DNA of 64,000 nucleotides from Misgurnus anguillicaudatus (Eukaryota > Chordata > Actinopteri > Cypriniformes > Cobitidae). Location: NCBI RefSeq assembly GCF_027580225.2, contig NC_073355.2:17861501-17925500 (forward strand), in the 5' to 3' direction. The notes under the pieces were generated by a model. That model did not search any database and was not told the origin of the DNA. It worked only from the letters and a program-made list of their open reading frames with translations. Numbering within the stretch: position 1 is the first letter of the stretch; each line of letters begins with the position of its first letter. Positions 31,636-42,699 of the stretch are shown piece after piece. Position numbers and translations under genes: made by a program.

Positions 31636-32195
31636 ATTAAGGCACCTCAAACATGCATTTTATTCTGGGATAAACCTGCCAGAGCTTTCAATGAAGGGTC
31701 TACAGACCCAGACGTTGTGATTCCAGCTACGCTGCTCAAGAAAATACTTTATGAAAAACGTTAAGTTATAAATGCTCATGAAAATACTTTGTAAGTGTAG
31801 GCCTGCAAATGGAGGTTGTTTTTTTTTAGTAAAACCAGTTAAGCTCATTATCCAAGAGAAATTCATCCAAGTTTGGGAACATGTTCATGATTGGTGCTCC
31901 AGTCAGTAAAATTAACATTGAGTTTTTCATAACATGAGCTGTGATAAGCAGTTCAGATAAGACAGGGTTGCCAACTCTCACTTTCAGGCTCTATCTATCA
32001 CTTTCACTCTGCCTATAAATCTCACACCAAATAACAAGTTAAGATAAATACAGCGAGAGTACATTCAGCAGACCCACAAAGACCCTCTGATATATGATAT
32101 GATTGTCTTAATAGAAGTGCGCTTATAACTCTTATTACGGTAATATCACATTTATGTAGCCAGTATGCGGGGCTTATGTTAGTCTGGCAATATTT
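31636..32195. other. non-coding region
   Basis: No gene or repeat boundary recognised. Confidence 0.4.
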
Positions 32196-32512
32196 TCTCC
32201 CTTGGTACTTTCCCCTGGTGGAACGATCTTCCTATTGCAGTCCGCTCACCCACGTCTCTTGCAACATTTACATAATAATAATAAAAATAATAATAATAAT
32301 AATTTAAAACTCATCTCTTCCAAAAATACTTAATACAAATAGAAATTGACTGCATTTCTATCTCTTCTATTTTAAAAAAACAACAACCTTTCTCTCTTAT
32401 TCAACAGGTACTGTTATAACTTGGTATTTGCACTTCTTGTGATTTGTTTCCTAATCTTTTTAAGTTGCATTGGATAAATGCGTCTGCTAAATTGCTAAAT
32501 GTAAATCAGGAA
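32196..32512 (+). mobile_element. 3' remnant of an L2-like LINE
   Basis: Degenerate 3' coding end (ccctggtggaacgatcttcc, then gcagtccgctcacccacg; ctcatctcttccaaaaatac), interrupted by an (aat)n run at 32272-32303, then the typical fish LINE tail ttggataaatgcgtctgcta and ttgctaaatgtaaat. Distinct from the LINE at 36200. Confidence 0.65.
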
Positions 32513-32882
32513 AATTTGAGAAATTGCTCTTTCAGAGTGACTTTCTTATAAAAAATGTCTTATGTTATCAAATCATCTGTAAAATTTTATTATAGTTTTA
32601 TGTTTATCAGTTGTATTCATCTTTGAAAAAAGGATTGTATGTTTGTATTTAATCTCTTCCTGCAATCTAGAAAACTAAACGCTTATTTGCAATGACATTT
32701 AATAAATTATTCTTTCCAAAGACCTCTAAGAGTCATGAATTACCTCATGAATTTGTTTTACTGCAGCAATATTTCATACATTTAAAAGTTACTTTAATGC
32801 AGTAATCATACAGTATTTGTAGTAACTATCGTTTAGTCATGATATTTGTAGCAAACTACTGTATGGCAATACAAATGGTAAT
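32513..32882. other. non-coding region
   Basis: AT-rich, nothing recognised. Confidence 0.4.
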
Positions 32883-32921
<39 letters not shown>

Positions 32922-32922
32922 T
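32883..32922. repeat. poly-A followed by (TA)n microsatellite
   Basis: A run of 17 A then about 11 TA units. Confidence 0.9.
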
Positions 32923-32943
32923 TTCATCAATACGTTGCAATTA

Positions 32944-33211
32944 TAGACGGTTTCATCGGATGCACGCGATACACGTCTGGATCCGAACCTTACTTCCGGT
33001 TTCGTTTTTTAATGGTCTGACTAGTTGCTAAACTGATCTCTTGAACAAATGCCTCGTCCAAAATAACAAATGTTTTGGTTTCCTAGGTAATCTATGTGTT
33101 GTTGTTTTTTTTGCTTGTTATATAAATAAACTATGTTTAAAGAACTTTGTTGTTATTTATTCTTAGCGGAGTTTACCGGAAGTTACGTGCGGACTGCTGA
33201 AACGGTCTATA
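32944..33211. mobile_element. MITE with TATAGACGGTTTCA-type ends
   Basis: Left atagacggtttcatc and right ctgaaacggtctatat are inverted. The ends resemble TATAGACCCCTTCA of 8578-8991, suggesting related superfamilies. No coding sequence. Confidence 0.6.
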
Positions 33212-33895
33212 TGAATTTAGATACATTTATATTCAACATTTGATAGGCCTATATACCATATTATGAAACACATGTCTATATTTTATTAATTATTATTGTA
33301 ACAAAATGTATCAAATTTAATATATAAGTTGATTTTCTTTAATTGTTATTTTAATAGTGGTTAATAAAGACAAATAAAATGTCAAAGAGTCAGCTGTAAT
33401 ATCATTGCATTTACATTTCAGTGTCAGTGGAAGTCTAGTTAAGCAACAACTGAGGCTTAGCCTGACAGTTAGCCTGCTCCGGACCAGGCTAGTTTCCAAG
33501 CATAAGTTTCCATAGTAACCGGGGTTGAACTAGTTCAAGTTTGTTTTATGAAACGAAATCCACCGGCAATAAGCCAGACTTAACAAAATAAGCCTGGCTT
33601 ATCTAGTTTTATGAAATAGCCCTCAGGATGGAAAACAACAGACAGAAACACAGGGCAAACACAGTCAGGACTCGTTACATAGCCCTCCCCCTAGGAGCGG
33701 CTTCCAGACGCTCCACTAGAAACAAAGAATACAAAAAGTCCAGGTGGGTGGTGGAATGGAGGTGGAACCGTGGGAGGGACGGTGGGCTAGGTCCATAAAC
33801 TCCAAAAACTGGAGCCGAGGCGGGGCCGCGGGCGGAGGCTGGGACCAGGGCTGAGCTGCGGGTCGGAGGCTGGGACCAGGGGGGAGCCGCGGGCT
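33212..33895. other. non-coding, repeat-derived region
   Basis: Contains an inverted-repeat-like piece (gaactagttcaagtttgttttatgaaa ... tctagttttatgaaatagccc) and ctcgttacatagccctccccctaggagcgg, a sequence type common in fish repeats. No gene. Confidence 0.35.
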
Positions 33896-34050
33896 GAGGC
33901 TGGGACCAGGGCGGAGCCAGCAGAGCACGTAACCAGGGCGGAGCCGGCAGAGCAGGTAGCCAGGGCGGAGCCGGCAGAGCAGGTAGCCAGTGCGGAGCCG
34001 GCCGAGCAGGTAGCCAGGGTGGAGCCGGCAGAGCAGGTAGCCAGGGCGGA
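33896..34050. repeat. GC-rich tandem repeat
   Basis: About 30-bp units, cagggcggagccggcagagc followed by aggtagc, repeated five times. Reading frames through it (ATCSAGSAL repeats) are a product of the repeat. Confidence 0.85.
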
Positions 34051-34124
34051 ACGCGGGATTTTTTTCCCCAAACCAGTTCAGATAGGAGTTTTACTTAAAC
34101 ATGAGCTCAAGAGCAGAAAGAAAT

Positions 34125-34865
34125 TTCATTGGTTCACAAAAATGACCAATGAAAGTCCTCAACCGGAGCCTTCAAGGCAGCTTCTGCAGTGAAGCAGTTC
34201 GAGCTCACCGTTGGTCAGGTGAGTAGCGCAGATGGTTAGATAGGAATGTGACTGATTTTGAATTCAGCTCGAAATCTTTCGAGTGTTTAAGTTACGTGTT
34301 TCCACGTGTCCGTGGCACGACTTTCTTTTTCGTGCCTGTTTCACGTGTTGGTTACTCAATTGTTTTCCTATTTTCTTACCATTGTTGCTTGGGATTGGGG
34401 TTAGAACAACTTTCTGTTACATAAAATGACATCTTAACCTAAACCCAACTCTAACCCCAACATCAAGTGAAAACAGTTTAATTTACTGACAAATAAACGT
34501 ATAAACCAATGCCATTCTAACCCAAACCCAACTTCATCCTCGCGCGAAAACAGTTTAAAAATAAAAAAACCACAAATCTAACCCCAATACCAAGCGACAA
34601 AGGTTTGGAAAAAAGAAAAAAATTGAGTAACCAATACGTGAAAGTGGCACAAAAAAGAAAGTCGTGCCATGGACACGTGAAAACGTGGAAACACGTAACT
34701 TAAACGCTCGAAACATTTCGAGCTGAATTCAGAACCAGTCACATTCCTATTTAACCATCTGCGCTACTCACCTGACCAACGGTGAGCTCGAACTGCTTCA
34801 CTGCAGAAGCTGCCTTGAAGGCTCCGGTTGAGGACTTTCATTGGTCATTTTTGTGAACCATTGTC
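34125..34865. mobile_element. fold-back element related to the hAT fold-back family, copy 3
   Basis: Arms tgaccaatgaaagtcctcaa (left) and its inverse near 34835-34855, sharing gctcaccgttggtcaggtga and gtagcgcagat with 3182-4233 and 4407-6041. Ends differ from copies 1 and 2; no target duplication was found. A partial third arm continues to about 35040. Confidence 0.65.
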
Positions 34866-35062
34866 GCTTGGGATTGGGGTTAGATTTGTGGGTTTTTTAT
34901 TTTTAAACTGTTTTCGCGCGAGGATGAAGTTGGCTTTGGGTTAGAATGGCATTGGTTTATATGTTTATTTGCCAGAAATTGATGTTGGGGTTAGAGTTGG
35001 GTTTGGGTTAAGATGTCATTTTATGTAACAGAAAGTTGTCTTTCTGCCCCTGAGCTCATGTT

Positions 35063-35557
35063 TAAGGGCTCAGAAGGCTCAGGTGATTCAGTCGGCTCAC
35101 TCGGCTCAGGTGATTCAGTTGGCTCACTCGTCTCAGGTGATTTAGTCTGCTCACTCGGCTCAGGTGATTCAGTCGGCTCACTCGGCTCAGGTGATTCAGT
35201 CGGCTCACTCGGCTCAGGTGATTCAGTCGATTCACTTGGCTCAGGTGATTCAGTCGGCTCACTCGGCTCAGGTGATTCAGTCGGCTCACTCGGCTCAGGT
35301 GATTCAGTCGGCTCACTCGGCTCAGGTGATTCAGTCGGCTCAGAATGCTCAGGTGTTTCAGTCGGCTCACTCGGCTGAGGTGATTCAGTCGGCTCACTCG
35401 GCTGAGGTGACTCAGTTGACTCAGATGATTCAGAAGACTCAGTTGGTTCAGAAGACTCAGTTGGTTCAGAAGACTCAGTTGGTTCAGAAGACTCACTCGA
35501 CTCAGAGGACTCACTCGGCTCAGAGGACTCACTCGGCTCAGAGGACTCACTCACTTA
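35063..35557. repeat. 27-bp minisatellite
   Basis: Units of ggctcaggtgattcagtcgg ctcactc, nearly perfect in the middle, drifting to gaagactcagttggttca units on the right. All frames are open for hundreds of bases on both strands (for example SEPTESPEP repeats) because the unit is a multiple of three and lacks stops. Not evidence for a gene. Confidence 0.9.
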
Positions 35558-35825
35558 GGGCTACTCTAAGGGCCCCGCGCAGGTTTGCTCATTGACAAAA
35601 CGTTGGCCCTTTAGCGCTGGCCCTGCGCGGGCAGCCCTCACTTAGCCCCCAAGAAGCCCTCATACAGAAAAATCCCCAGAGTTAAATGAACACTGCTGGA
35701 TGTATATATTGTCCCAATCTTACAGAGTGTTAAAAAGTAACAATGAAGCAGAATTAAAAGCTCTGTTATCCTCTTTCTCAACATCTCTGTCTGAAACCTA
35801 AAATTGCATTTCACATCTTGTAGAG
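35558..35825. other. non-coding region
   Basis: Contains an imperfect GC-rich inverted repeat (aagggccccgcgcagg ... cctgcgcgggcagccct) and a piece of the gtgttaa-type repeat near 35670-35730. Confidence 0.4.
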
Positions 35826-36018
35826 CAGGGCTATTCAAATCTTACCCTGGAGGGCCGGAGCACTGCAGATTTTAGTTCCAACCCTGATCAAACACACCTG
35901 AGCAAGCTAATCAAGGTCTTCATGATCACTAGACAATCACAGGTGGGTAAGTTTGATTAGGGTTGGAGCTAAACTATGCAGTGCTCCGGCCCTCCAGGGT
36001 AAGATTTGAATAGCCCTG
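35826..36018. mobile_element. 193-bp hAT MITE
   Basis: Termini CAGGGCTATTCAAATCTTAC in perfect inverted orientation, with an exact 8-bp duplication TTGTAGAG at 35818-35825 and 36019-36026. Confidence 0.9.
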
Positions 36019-36199
36019 TTGTAGAGTAACAAAATGTACCCTGGTAAAGAGAGATGGCCTCCATCCGTCTCCGGAAGGAAGTGCTATACTCTCTAGAAAT
36101 CTGACCAATAGTCTTACTTTTGATATTGTCTGACTATCCAGGGCCCAGGTCAGGAAACAGACAGATCGGCTTACCCATCAGTCTGTTAGCTGCCTTGAC

Positions 36200-37543
36200 A
36201 TGTCAAGATCACATATATCCCAGCACATAGAGCCTTTTTTAACAGAGTACCAACACATCTCGACTGTGTCTGTTCCTCAAACAAATAAATACAGAGCACC
36301 GTTTACCTCGTCTCGTACAAATCTTATTAACATAAAACTAGAACATAATACATTAACAGATGAAACTCAAATGTTAAAATTCGGCCTTCTTAACATTAGA
36401 TCACTTACCAACAAAGAACCAATTATCAATGAAATAATTACTGACCAAAACTTACATGCACTCTGTTTAACAGAAACCTGGCTTAAAGCAGACGATTACA
36501 CCAGTTTAAACGAATCCACCCCACAAGACTATTATTATAAACATGTTCCTCGTCTAATAGGGAGAGGGGGTGGTGTAGCTACAATATACGATAAAATATT
36601 CAAAGTAAACCATAAATCCAACCTAAAATTTAATTCGTTTGAAATAATACTGTTAAATATGGAAATAACTGATCGCAACAACAACCGACTTTCGTTCATT
36701 TTAGCTACCATATATAGGCCTCCAGGCCACCACACAGATTTTCTTAAAGAAATAGCAGACTTCCTATCTGAGCTCACAGTCACTGTAGATAAAGCTCTTA
36801 TCGTTGGTGATTTTAATATCCATGTGGATAATCCAAAAGATGCATTAGGACGTGCGTTTATGGATGTTCTAAATTCTCTCGGCATTAAACAAAACGTGTC
36901 AGGGCCCACAGATACTCATAATCACACACTAGACTTAATTCTGTCACTCGGACTCAATATTAATGACATCGAAATATCACCCCAGAGCGATGCCGTTTCA
37001 GACCATTGCCTTGTGTCATGCACAATACTTCTAGATAGGACCGCTCAGCCTACAACATGCTACAGATTAGCCAGAACAATAATTTCCACCACTAAAGATA
37101 GCTTTATTAGCACTCTTCCAGACCTGTCTCAAATGAAACATGTAGCAGATAATCGTGAAGATCTAGATATTATAATAGAAAACCTGAACAACGTCTGCTC
37201 TAGCACGTTGGATGCCGTTGATCCCATTCGAAAAAAGAGAATCAAAGAAAAACCGCCAGCTCCATGGTATGATCATCATACTGCAGCCCTTAAAAAAGTA
37301 GCTAGAAAAATGGAAAGAAACTACCGAAGCACAAAGTTAGAGGTATGGCGTTCAGCATGGAAAGAGAGTGTTCAACACTACAGACAGGCTATTAAAACTG
37401 CCAGATCTACCTATCTCAGTACGCTTATTAAAGAAAATCATAACAACCCTCGTTTTCTATTTAGCACAGTTGCGAAACTGACTAGAAACAAAGAACAAAC
37501 AGAAATTATAGTAAACTCCAACACAATAGTGATGACTTCATGA
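36200..37543 (+). CDS. LINE apurinic-type endonuclease part
   Basis: 447 codons from ATG 36200. The endonuclease nicks target DNA. Motifs: GLLNIRSL (N), LCLTETWL (E), [24 protein letters not shown] (D), and [10 protein letters not shown] (catalytic H). It ends early at 37543 because of a frame change to the RT frame. Confidence 0.9.
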   Translation: MSRSHISQHIEPFLTEYQHISTVSVPQTNKYRAPFTSSRTNLINIKLEHNTLTDETQMLKFGLLNIRSLTNKEPIINEIITDQNLHALCLTETWLKADDYTSLNESTPQDYYYKHVPRLIGRGGGVATIYDKIFKVNHKSNLKFNSFEIILLNMEITDRNNNRLSFILATIYRPPGHHTDFLKEIADFLSELTVTVDKALIVGDFNIHVDNPKDALGRAFMDVLNSLGIKQNVSGPTDTHNHTLDLILSLGLNINDIEISPQSDAVSDHCLVSCTILLDRTAQPTTCYRLARTIISTTKDSFISTLPDLSQMKHVADNREDLDIIIENLNNVCSSTLDAVDPIRKKRIKEKPPAPWYDHHTAALKKVARKMERNYRSTKLEVWRSAWKESVQHYRQAIKTARSTYLSTLIKENHNNPRFLFSTVAKLTRNKEQTEIIVNSNTIVMTS

Positions 37544-39225
37544 ACTTCTTTACTAACAAAATTATGTTTATTAGGGAAAACATAGAAACTACGCAAGCAG
37601 CCATCACTCTACCCAATAGTACATTTTCCACTAGATTACCAAACGAACATCTTGAGTCATTTAATCCTACTACAATAGAAGAGCTCTCTAAACTAGTAAC
37701 GTCATCCAAATCATCGTCCTGTATACTAGACCCCGTTCCCACAAAATTACTAAAAGAGGTATTTCATGTAGTGTCAGACACGGTACTTAATATCTTTAAC
37801 TCATCTCTAGAATTAGGATACGTTCCAACAGCTTTCAAACTAGCAGTTATTAGACAGCTCATTAAAAAGCAAAACCTTGACCAGGGAGATCTTAATAACT
37901 TTAGACCAATCTCAAATCTACCTTTTCTTTCTAAAATATTAGAAAAAGTAGTGGCAAGACAGCTACGCACATTCGTAGAAAATAATAATACATATGAAAA
38001 GTTCCAATCAGGATTCAGGCCCCACCATAGCACAGAGACAGCGCTGCTTAGAGTTACAAATGACCTCCTATTAACATCCGATCGTGGTGAGATCTCAATC
38101 CTTATATTACTAGACCTTAGTGCAGCCTTTGACACAATAGATCACACAATCTTACTCAATAGACTAGAAAACTATGTTGGCATCAGTGGTCAGGTGTTAG
38201 CCTGGTTCAGATCGTATCTAACCAATCGATATCACTTTGTTTATGTAAATGAGGAAGAGTCATATCACTCCCCCGTTAAATACGGCATACCTCAGGGATC
38301 AGTTCTAGGCCCTATCCTATTCTCGTTATATATGTTACCTCTAGGAGACATTATCAGGAAACATAACATAAGTTTTCACTGCTATGCGGATGATACCCAG
38401 CTTTACATCTCGTCGCATCCTAGCGAAACCCACCAGTTCTCTAAGCTAACAGACTGCATTAGTGATATTAGGGACTGGATGGCACAAAACTTTCTTATGC
38501 TAAACTCCAATAAAACCGAGATACTTATTATTGAACCGAATAGCTACAAACATAATATGTCAGATTACAAGTTGCCCATAGATGGCTGCACGGTGGTGCC
38601 ATCTTCCACGGTTAAGAATTTAGGCGTAATGTTCGACAGCAATCTATCTTTTGATAGTCATATCGCCAAAATCTGCCGCACAGCATTCTTCCATCTTAGA
38701 AATATCTCAAAAATACGCCATATGCTGTCTGCATCATACGCAGAAAAGCTTATACATGCTTTTATGACCTCTAGAATAGGCTATTGTAACTCATTACTCG
38801 GGGGATGCCATGCAAATCAGGTAAACAAGCTACAGCTGGTTCAAAACGCCGCCACAAGACTGCTTACTCGATCTAAAAAGTATGACCACATCAGTCCAAT
38901 TCTGGCATCTTTACACTGGCTACCAGTTAAATATCGTATACAATTTAAAATATTACTAATCACCTACAAAGCCTTAAATGGCCTAGCGCCTTCGTATATT
39001 AAAGAACTACTATCAGAATACAATCCATCACGTAAACTGCGCTCACAAAATTCTGGTCACTTAATTATCCCTAGAATATCAAAAGTGTCTAAAGGTGGTA
39101 GATCCTTTTCCTACTTAGCCCCTAAGCTCTGGAATGATTTACCAAATAATGTTCGAGTATCAGACACAGTCGATCAATTTAAATCTAAACTTAAGACATT
39201 CTTCTTTAACAAAGCATTCACATAA
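37540..39225 (+). CDS. LINE reverse transcriptase part
   Basis: 561 codons. RT motifs: [69 protein letters not shown] (catalytic ADD), [11 protein letters not shown]. The C-terminal [13 protein letters not shown] and [10 protein letters not shown] tracts are typical of the L2/CR1 group. The frame is open upstream of ATG 37540 (through HNSDDF), so the ATG is not a true start. A single -1 shift or indel before 37540 would join it to the endonuclease. Confidence 0.9.
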   Translation: MNFFTNKIMFIRENIETTQAAITLPNSTFSTRLPNEHLESFNPTTIEELSKLVTSSKSSSCILDPVPTKLLKEVFHVVSDTVLNIFNSSLELGYVPTAFKLAVIRQLIKKQNLDQGDLNNFRPISNLPFLSKILEKVVARQLRTFVENNNTYEKFQSGFRPHHSTETALLRVTNDLLLTSDRGEISILILLDLSAAFDTIDHTILLNRLENYVGISGQVLAWFRSYLTNRYHFVYVNEEESYHSPVKYGIPQGSVLGPILFSLYMLPLGDIIRKHNISFHCYADDTQLYISSHPSETHQFSKLTDCISDIRDWMAQNFLMLNSNKTEILIIEPNSYKHNMSDYKLPIDGCTVVPSSTVKNLGVMFDSNLSFDSHIAKICRTAFFHLRNISKIRHMLSASYAEKLIHAFMTSRIGYCNSLLGGCHANQVNKLQLVQNAATRLLTRSKKYDHISPILASLHWLPVKYRIQFKILLITYKALNGLAPSYIKELLSEYNPSRKLRSQNSGHLIIPRISKVSKGGRSFSYLAPKLWNDLPNNVRVSDTVDQFKSKLKTFFFNKAFT

Positions 39226-39604
39226 AATGTCCAGTAAATGTACATTTCCCGCAGTAGTTAGTTTGTCTAGAACAAAGCACTCACATACCTCATATGGGTA
39301 ATATACTACTGCCGCCATAGTTAGCCTGTCTGGAACCGAGCCGACTTGAACCACTATAATGTTTGACACTTGCATTGCATGTGAACGGCCCCTACGCTAA
39401 TAGAATTCTGTTTTTCTCTCCCTGTCTCGTCCTCAACCACGAGGACCATGAGACAAACAGACCCAGTTCCGGTTGCTGTGAAGATCATTGCATCACTGAT
39501 CCACTGGCTGTCCTTCAACGTGATGACCAGCCGATGCCCGACCAACGACCACCGGCTAAACCAGTTTAATTTGCTTACCCGCCTCCTATCCCTACCGTTT
39601 CTAT

Positions 39605-39920
39605 ATACACAGCAAAATCACTGGTGTTAAAATAACACCCACGGTGTCAAATTTAACACCGGCAAAGTGTGTATATGTGTCCACACTACACTGTGTTAAT
39701 TTAGTCAAAAGTGTAGTGTTAATTTAACAACACCCATTATATGTTAATTCAACACTCAATATTGTTAAATTTTACACTTTGTTCAACACTACTCATTGTT
39801 GTTTCCACACTACACTGGTGTTGGCACAGAAATACAGTGTTAAAAATTAACACTCCTAATTTAAGGTCAACACCAGTGTAATGTGAATTCAACAATGTTA
39901 AGTGTTAAAATACTGAGTAA
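39605..39920. repeat. gtgttaa-rich repeat
   Basis: Dense alternation of gtgttaa/ttaacac words (cactggtgttaaaataacac, gtgtcaaatttaacaccgg). Fragments of the same type appear at several other places. Could be one end of a larger element reaching toward 42530, where ataacactggc recurs. Confidence 0.5.
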
Positions 39921-40326
39921 TAGCCACTTTTGTTGCTAATGGGTTGTTTCTATAAAAGACAAATGACAAGAAATATTGCAAAACCTCTTTTTATTAAAGT
40001 AAATCACATTTAATATTTACATTGATACACACAACACTTCGCATTTAACACTGCTTATTTAAATACCTCAATACAATTAGAAACAGAATACAGTATGGAA
40101 TAATGAAAGTTATCTTATACCACAGCGCAGTGACATGAAAACCACTTATTATAAGGACTTTAATAAATCAAATGAGAGTTTAAAAAATTAGCCACCCTAC
40201 TCAAAACTTGAACATTAAAATACACTGCAATTACCTTACTGGCAGGCAGAAATGCTATCCTTCACAATACTAAAGATTTTTCCATAACAAAACAGACATT
40301 TCAATTCAAAAGACGTTTCATTTTTC

Positions 40327-40800
40327 TTAAATACGTTCCAACCTGGTATTTAGTTCTGTAGTTGTTTTACTCATGATGTAGTGGAAGGCTGCATCAGTGG
40401 TCTTCATCATGCAGGGAATGGCTTTTTGGTCCAGAATGATCCAAAAACTCTGGATGCAACTTCTGTTCCCAACGCAGAGCAGGCAGGGCTGTGCTGATTC
40501 ATCCCCCTCAAAGCATGGATTGATGCTCATCACCTAAGAGTGTTTTAAAAGAGTGTATTTGATGAATGTATTTGATGTGTATTTATGAACTTGTATGCAT
40601 TTACATGGGGAGAACAATGCAAGCAAACTAACTGCTGAATAAACAACTAGAACAAAATACCAAAAAACCTTACACAGCACAATCAGTAGCTTCAGTTGCA
40701 CATTGACCCTCTCCAGTCTTTCTTCCTTTCACAAATGAAAGCAAGAAGTGAATGAGCCAGGGAAGAGCTGCCACATCACTGTCCCGTCCTAGCAAAACAG
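40327..40800 (-). pseudogene. minus-strand gene fragment (unidentified)
   Basis: Two candidate exons. 40533-40327 reads GDESAQPCLLCVGNRSCIQS and then FWIILDQKAIPCMMKTTDA; a second, about 40795-40725, reads DVAALPWLIHFLLSFVKG. The pattern of a C-terminal ILDQKAIPC tract resembles a family of uncharacterised fish proteins, but the frame is short and the rest is missing. Probably a decayed gene or captured fragment. Confidence 0.35.
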
Positions 40801-42555
40801 AATTTAAACACCATGAGTATACAGTTAAACTTTAAAACCGTAAAAGTAGCAAACCCATGTACACTTACCATATTTTAACTATTGTTGACCAGACAGAGGG
40901 TCATCCATATCTTCATCAGGATGTAGTCTTCAATTATCCTTTAATTGTTGTATGTTGGCTATTTTGCAATACATCGCCTCAGCATATTTCTGCAGATTTT
41001 CAAAGACAAAAAGAGTCAAGAAAATACCAAAAAGGGTGCAGTTTTAACCGTTATTTGAATCAAAATCATCTCAGTATAACAAATCATGTTAGAGACAGTG
41101 TACAGTACTAATGTACTCTGTGTACTCACATAGTTGGTAAGCTCTTATCCTCCAAACTGGGTTAAGAAATAACAGTTCAGAATTCATGGGTATGCCGTAT
41201 TCAAATATAGTCTGGTAGGGTCCTATCACAAAAAATGACAATAAAGACTCTGAAAACTCAACATTCTTTTTATATTAAAAACAGCACTCAAGACAATATG
41301 AATCTTCATTTATACATTTCCAAATTAGTAATCAATTTGATTGCTATTTAATATGATATCAATAGCAAAACGATGTATGAGAAGATAATATATTTTTATT
41401 AAAGTTGGCAGCAGGTCATGTGACTTTCTTGCCAGATTAATAACCATAATATGTACAAAACTACATATACTAAAATTGGTTAACTGTTCAGTTATGTTAA
41501 ATAAAATGATTTATATGTATAAATATATAAACTTACCTTCTGTAATGAATTTATATAAGTATTAGCAGTCGTTTCTCACTGGAAGTCATCCATGTCAGGT
41601 CTTCTTTAATAAACTGCCCTTAAAAACAGCATCTCTTCTGAATGATTTGAAGCACTCAGTGTTCACCAAACTAGAATCTATAATGACAGAAAAACAAATG
41701 TTCGCCATACACGTTTTACACTTTCGTATGTATTTGCCATTTGCATCTGTCTGACATCTAGCGCCACGAAAAGCTTACAACACACAATGCATCCAATCCA
41801 GCAATTCTGTGCATACAAATGATGATATATAGTGAGGTTTTGGTAAAATGAATTGTTGGTTTGGTGATATTTCCCCTGTTTGCATACATCTTAGAAAAAC
41901 ACATGGCAATGCGGTTGCGGTTTTCTCCGTGTTTTTCAGTAATTTGAATAATTAACCGATATCCGTGCACTCACGTGCATGTAAACAACCTCGTTAACTC
42001 ACGGTATCTAGCCTATATGATTACATCATAACGAGCATCATATGGTGAATAAACGAGCTTTCATTTAACTTAATTTCATACCTTCAATTTGTAGTGCATG
42101 TCGCGTTTTATCTTGGTTCAATTCTTTCATTCATATCTCCTGTTAATATTATCCTTCTTGGTTAAAACTTTTAGCTAGCAGTTTAACTGTATACTAAACT
42201 AACAAGGGAACAACGTAACACAAGGTAGCTCTGATTAAACTGAACCAAATAACGAACAAAGGGGAAATAAAATGGGAAAAATATCTTATTTAGGGTTTTT
42301 GGCATATGGCTGCGCAGAGTCAGACAGAGAAATAACAGTTTAATTTAGTTAAACCAAGTGAATATTATGAGATTTACCTGCTCTCTTCAGTCCTCCTTTG
42401 AAAGAAAATGGCGGTAAAATCCCTGACAGGATATGTTTAGTGGAGGCGTGGCTTGATTTACACCGCTCAGAGTGAAATCTGATAACACCCTTGTTTTACA
42501 CTGACACTGTCGTGGATATAACACTGGCCTAGCAATGGCAGTGTTATTCAACCCA
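40801..42555. other. non-coding region
   Basis: AT-rich; no convincing gene. The - strand tract 40995-40890 (KYAEAMYCKIANIQQ, broken by a stop) may belong to the fragment at 40327-40800. gtttacctgctctcttcagt near 42374 and the gc-richer 42420-42540 show no gene. Confidence 0.35.
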
Positions 42556-42699
42556 GTCTCACGGCAGTTCGTGACATAGTCACGTAATTTAATCTATTGA
42601 TTCGTGTTCATGGACACGATTTTCCCCCTTTTTTCGTGCTAGTCAGAACGACTTTCAATCTAATGTATTTCAATAGGAAGTATTTTTCGTGCCTGCACC

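Larger units (their letters stand above)
36027..39600 (+). mobile_element. nearly intact L2/CR1-like LINE
   Basis: Two consecutive reading frames (36200-37543 and 37540-39225) give endonuclease and reverse transcriptase, together about 1,000 residues as expected for one LINE ORF of this clade. A 5' UTR of perhaps 150 bases and a 3' region to about 39600. Exact ends and target duplications were not identified. Confidence 0.8.

Noticed and set aside
33716..34071. Minus-strand ORFs with repeated ATCSAGSAL
   Set aside because: Product of a GC-rich tandem repeat; no start context or domain.
35021..35595. Long ORFs on both strands (Ser/Glu/Pro-rich and others)
   Set aside because: They follow from the 27-bp minisatellite, which lacks stops in most frames.
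36535..38135. Minus-strand ORFs of about 124 codons
   Set aside because: Antisense shadows of the LINE frames.
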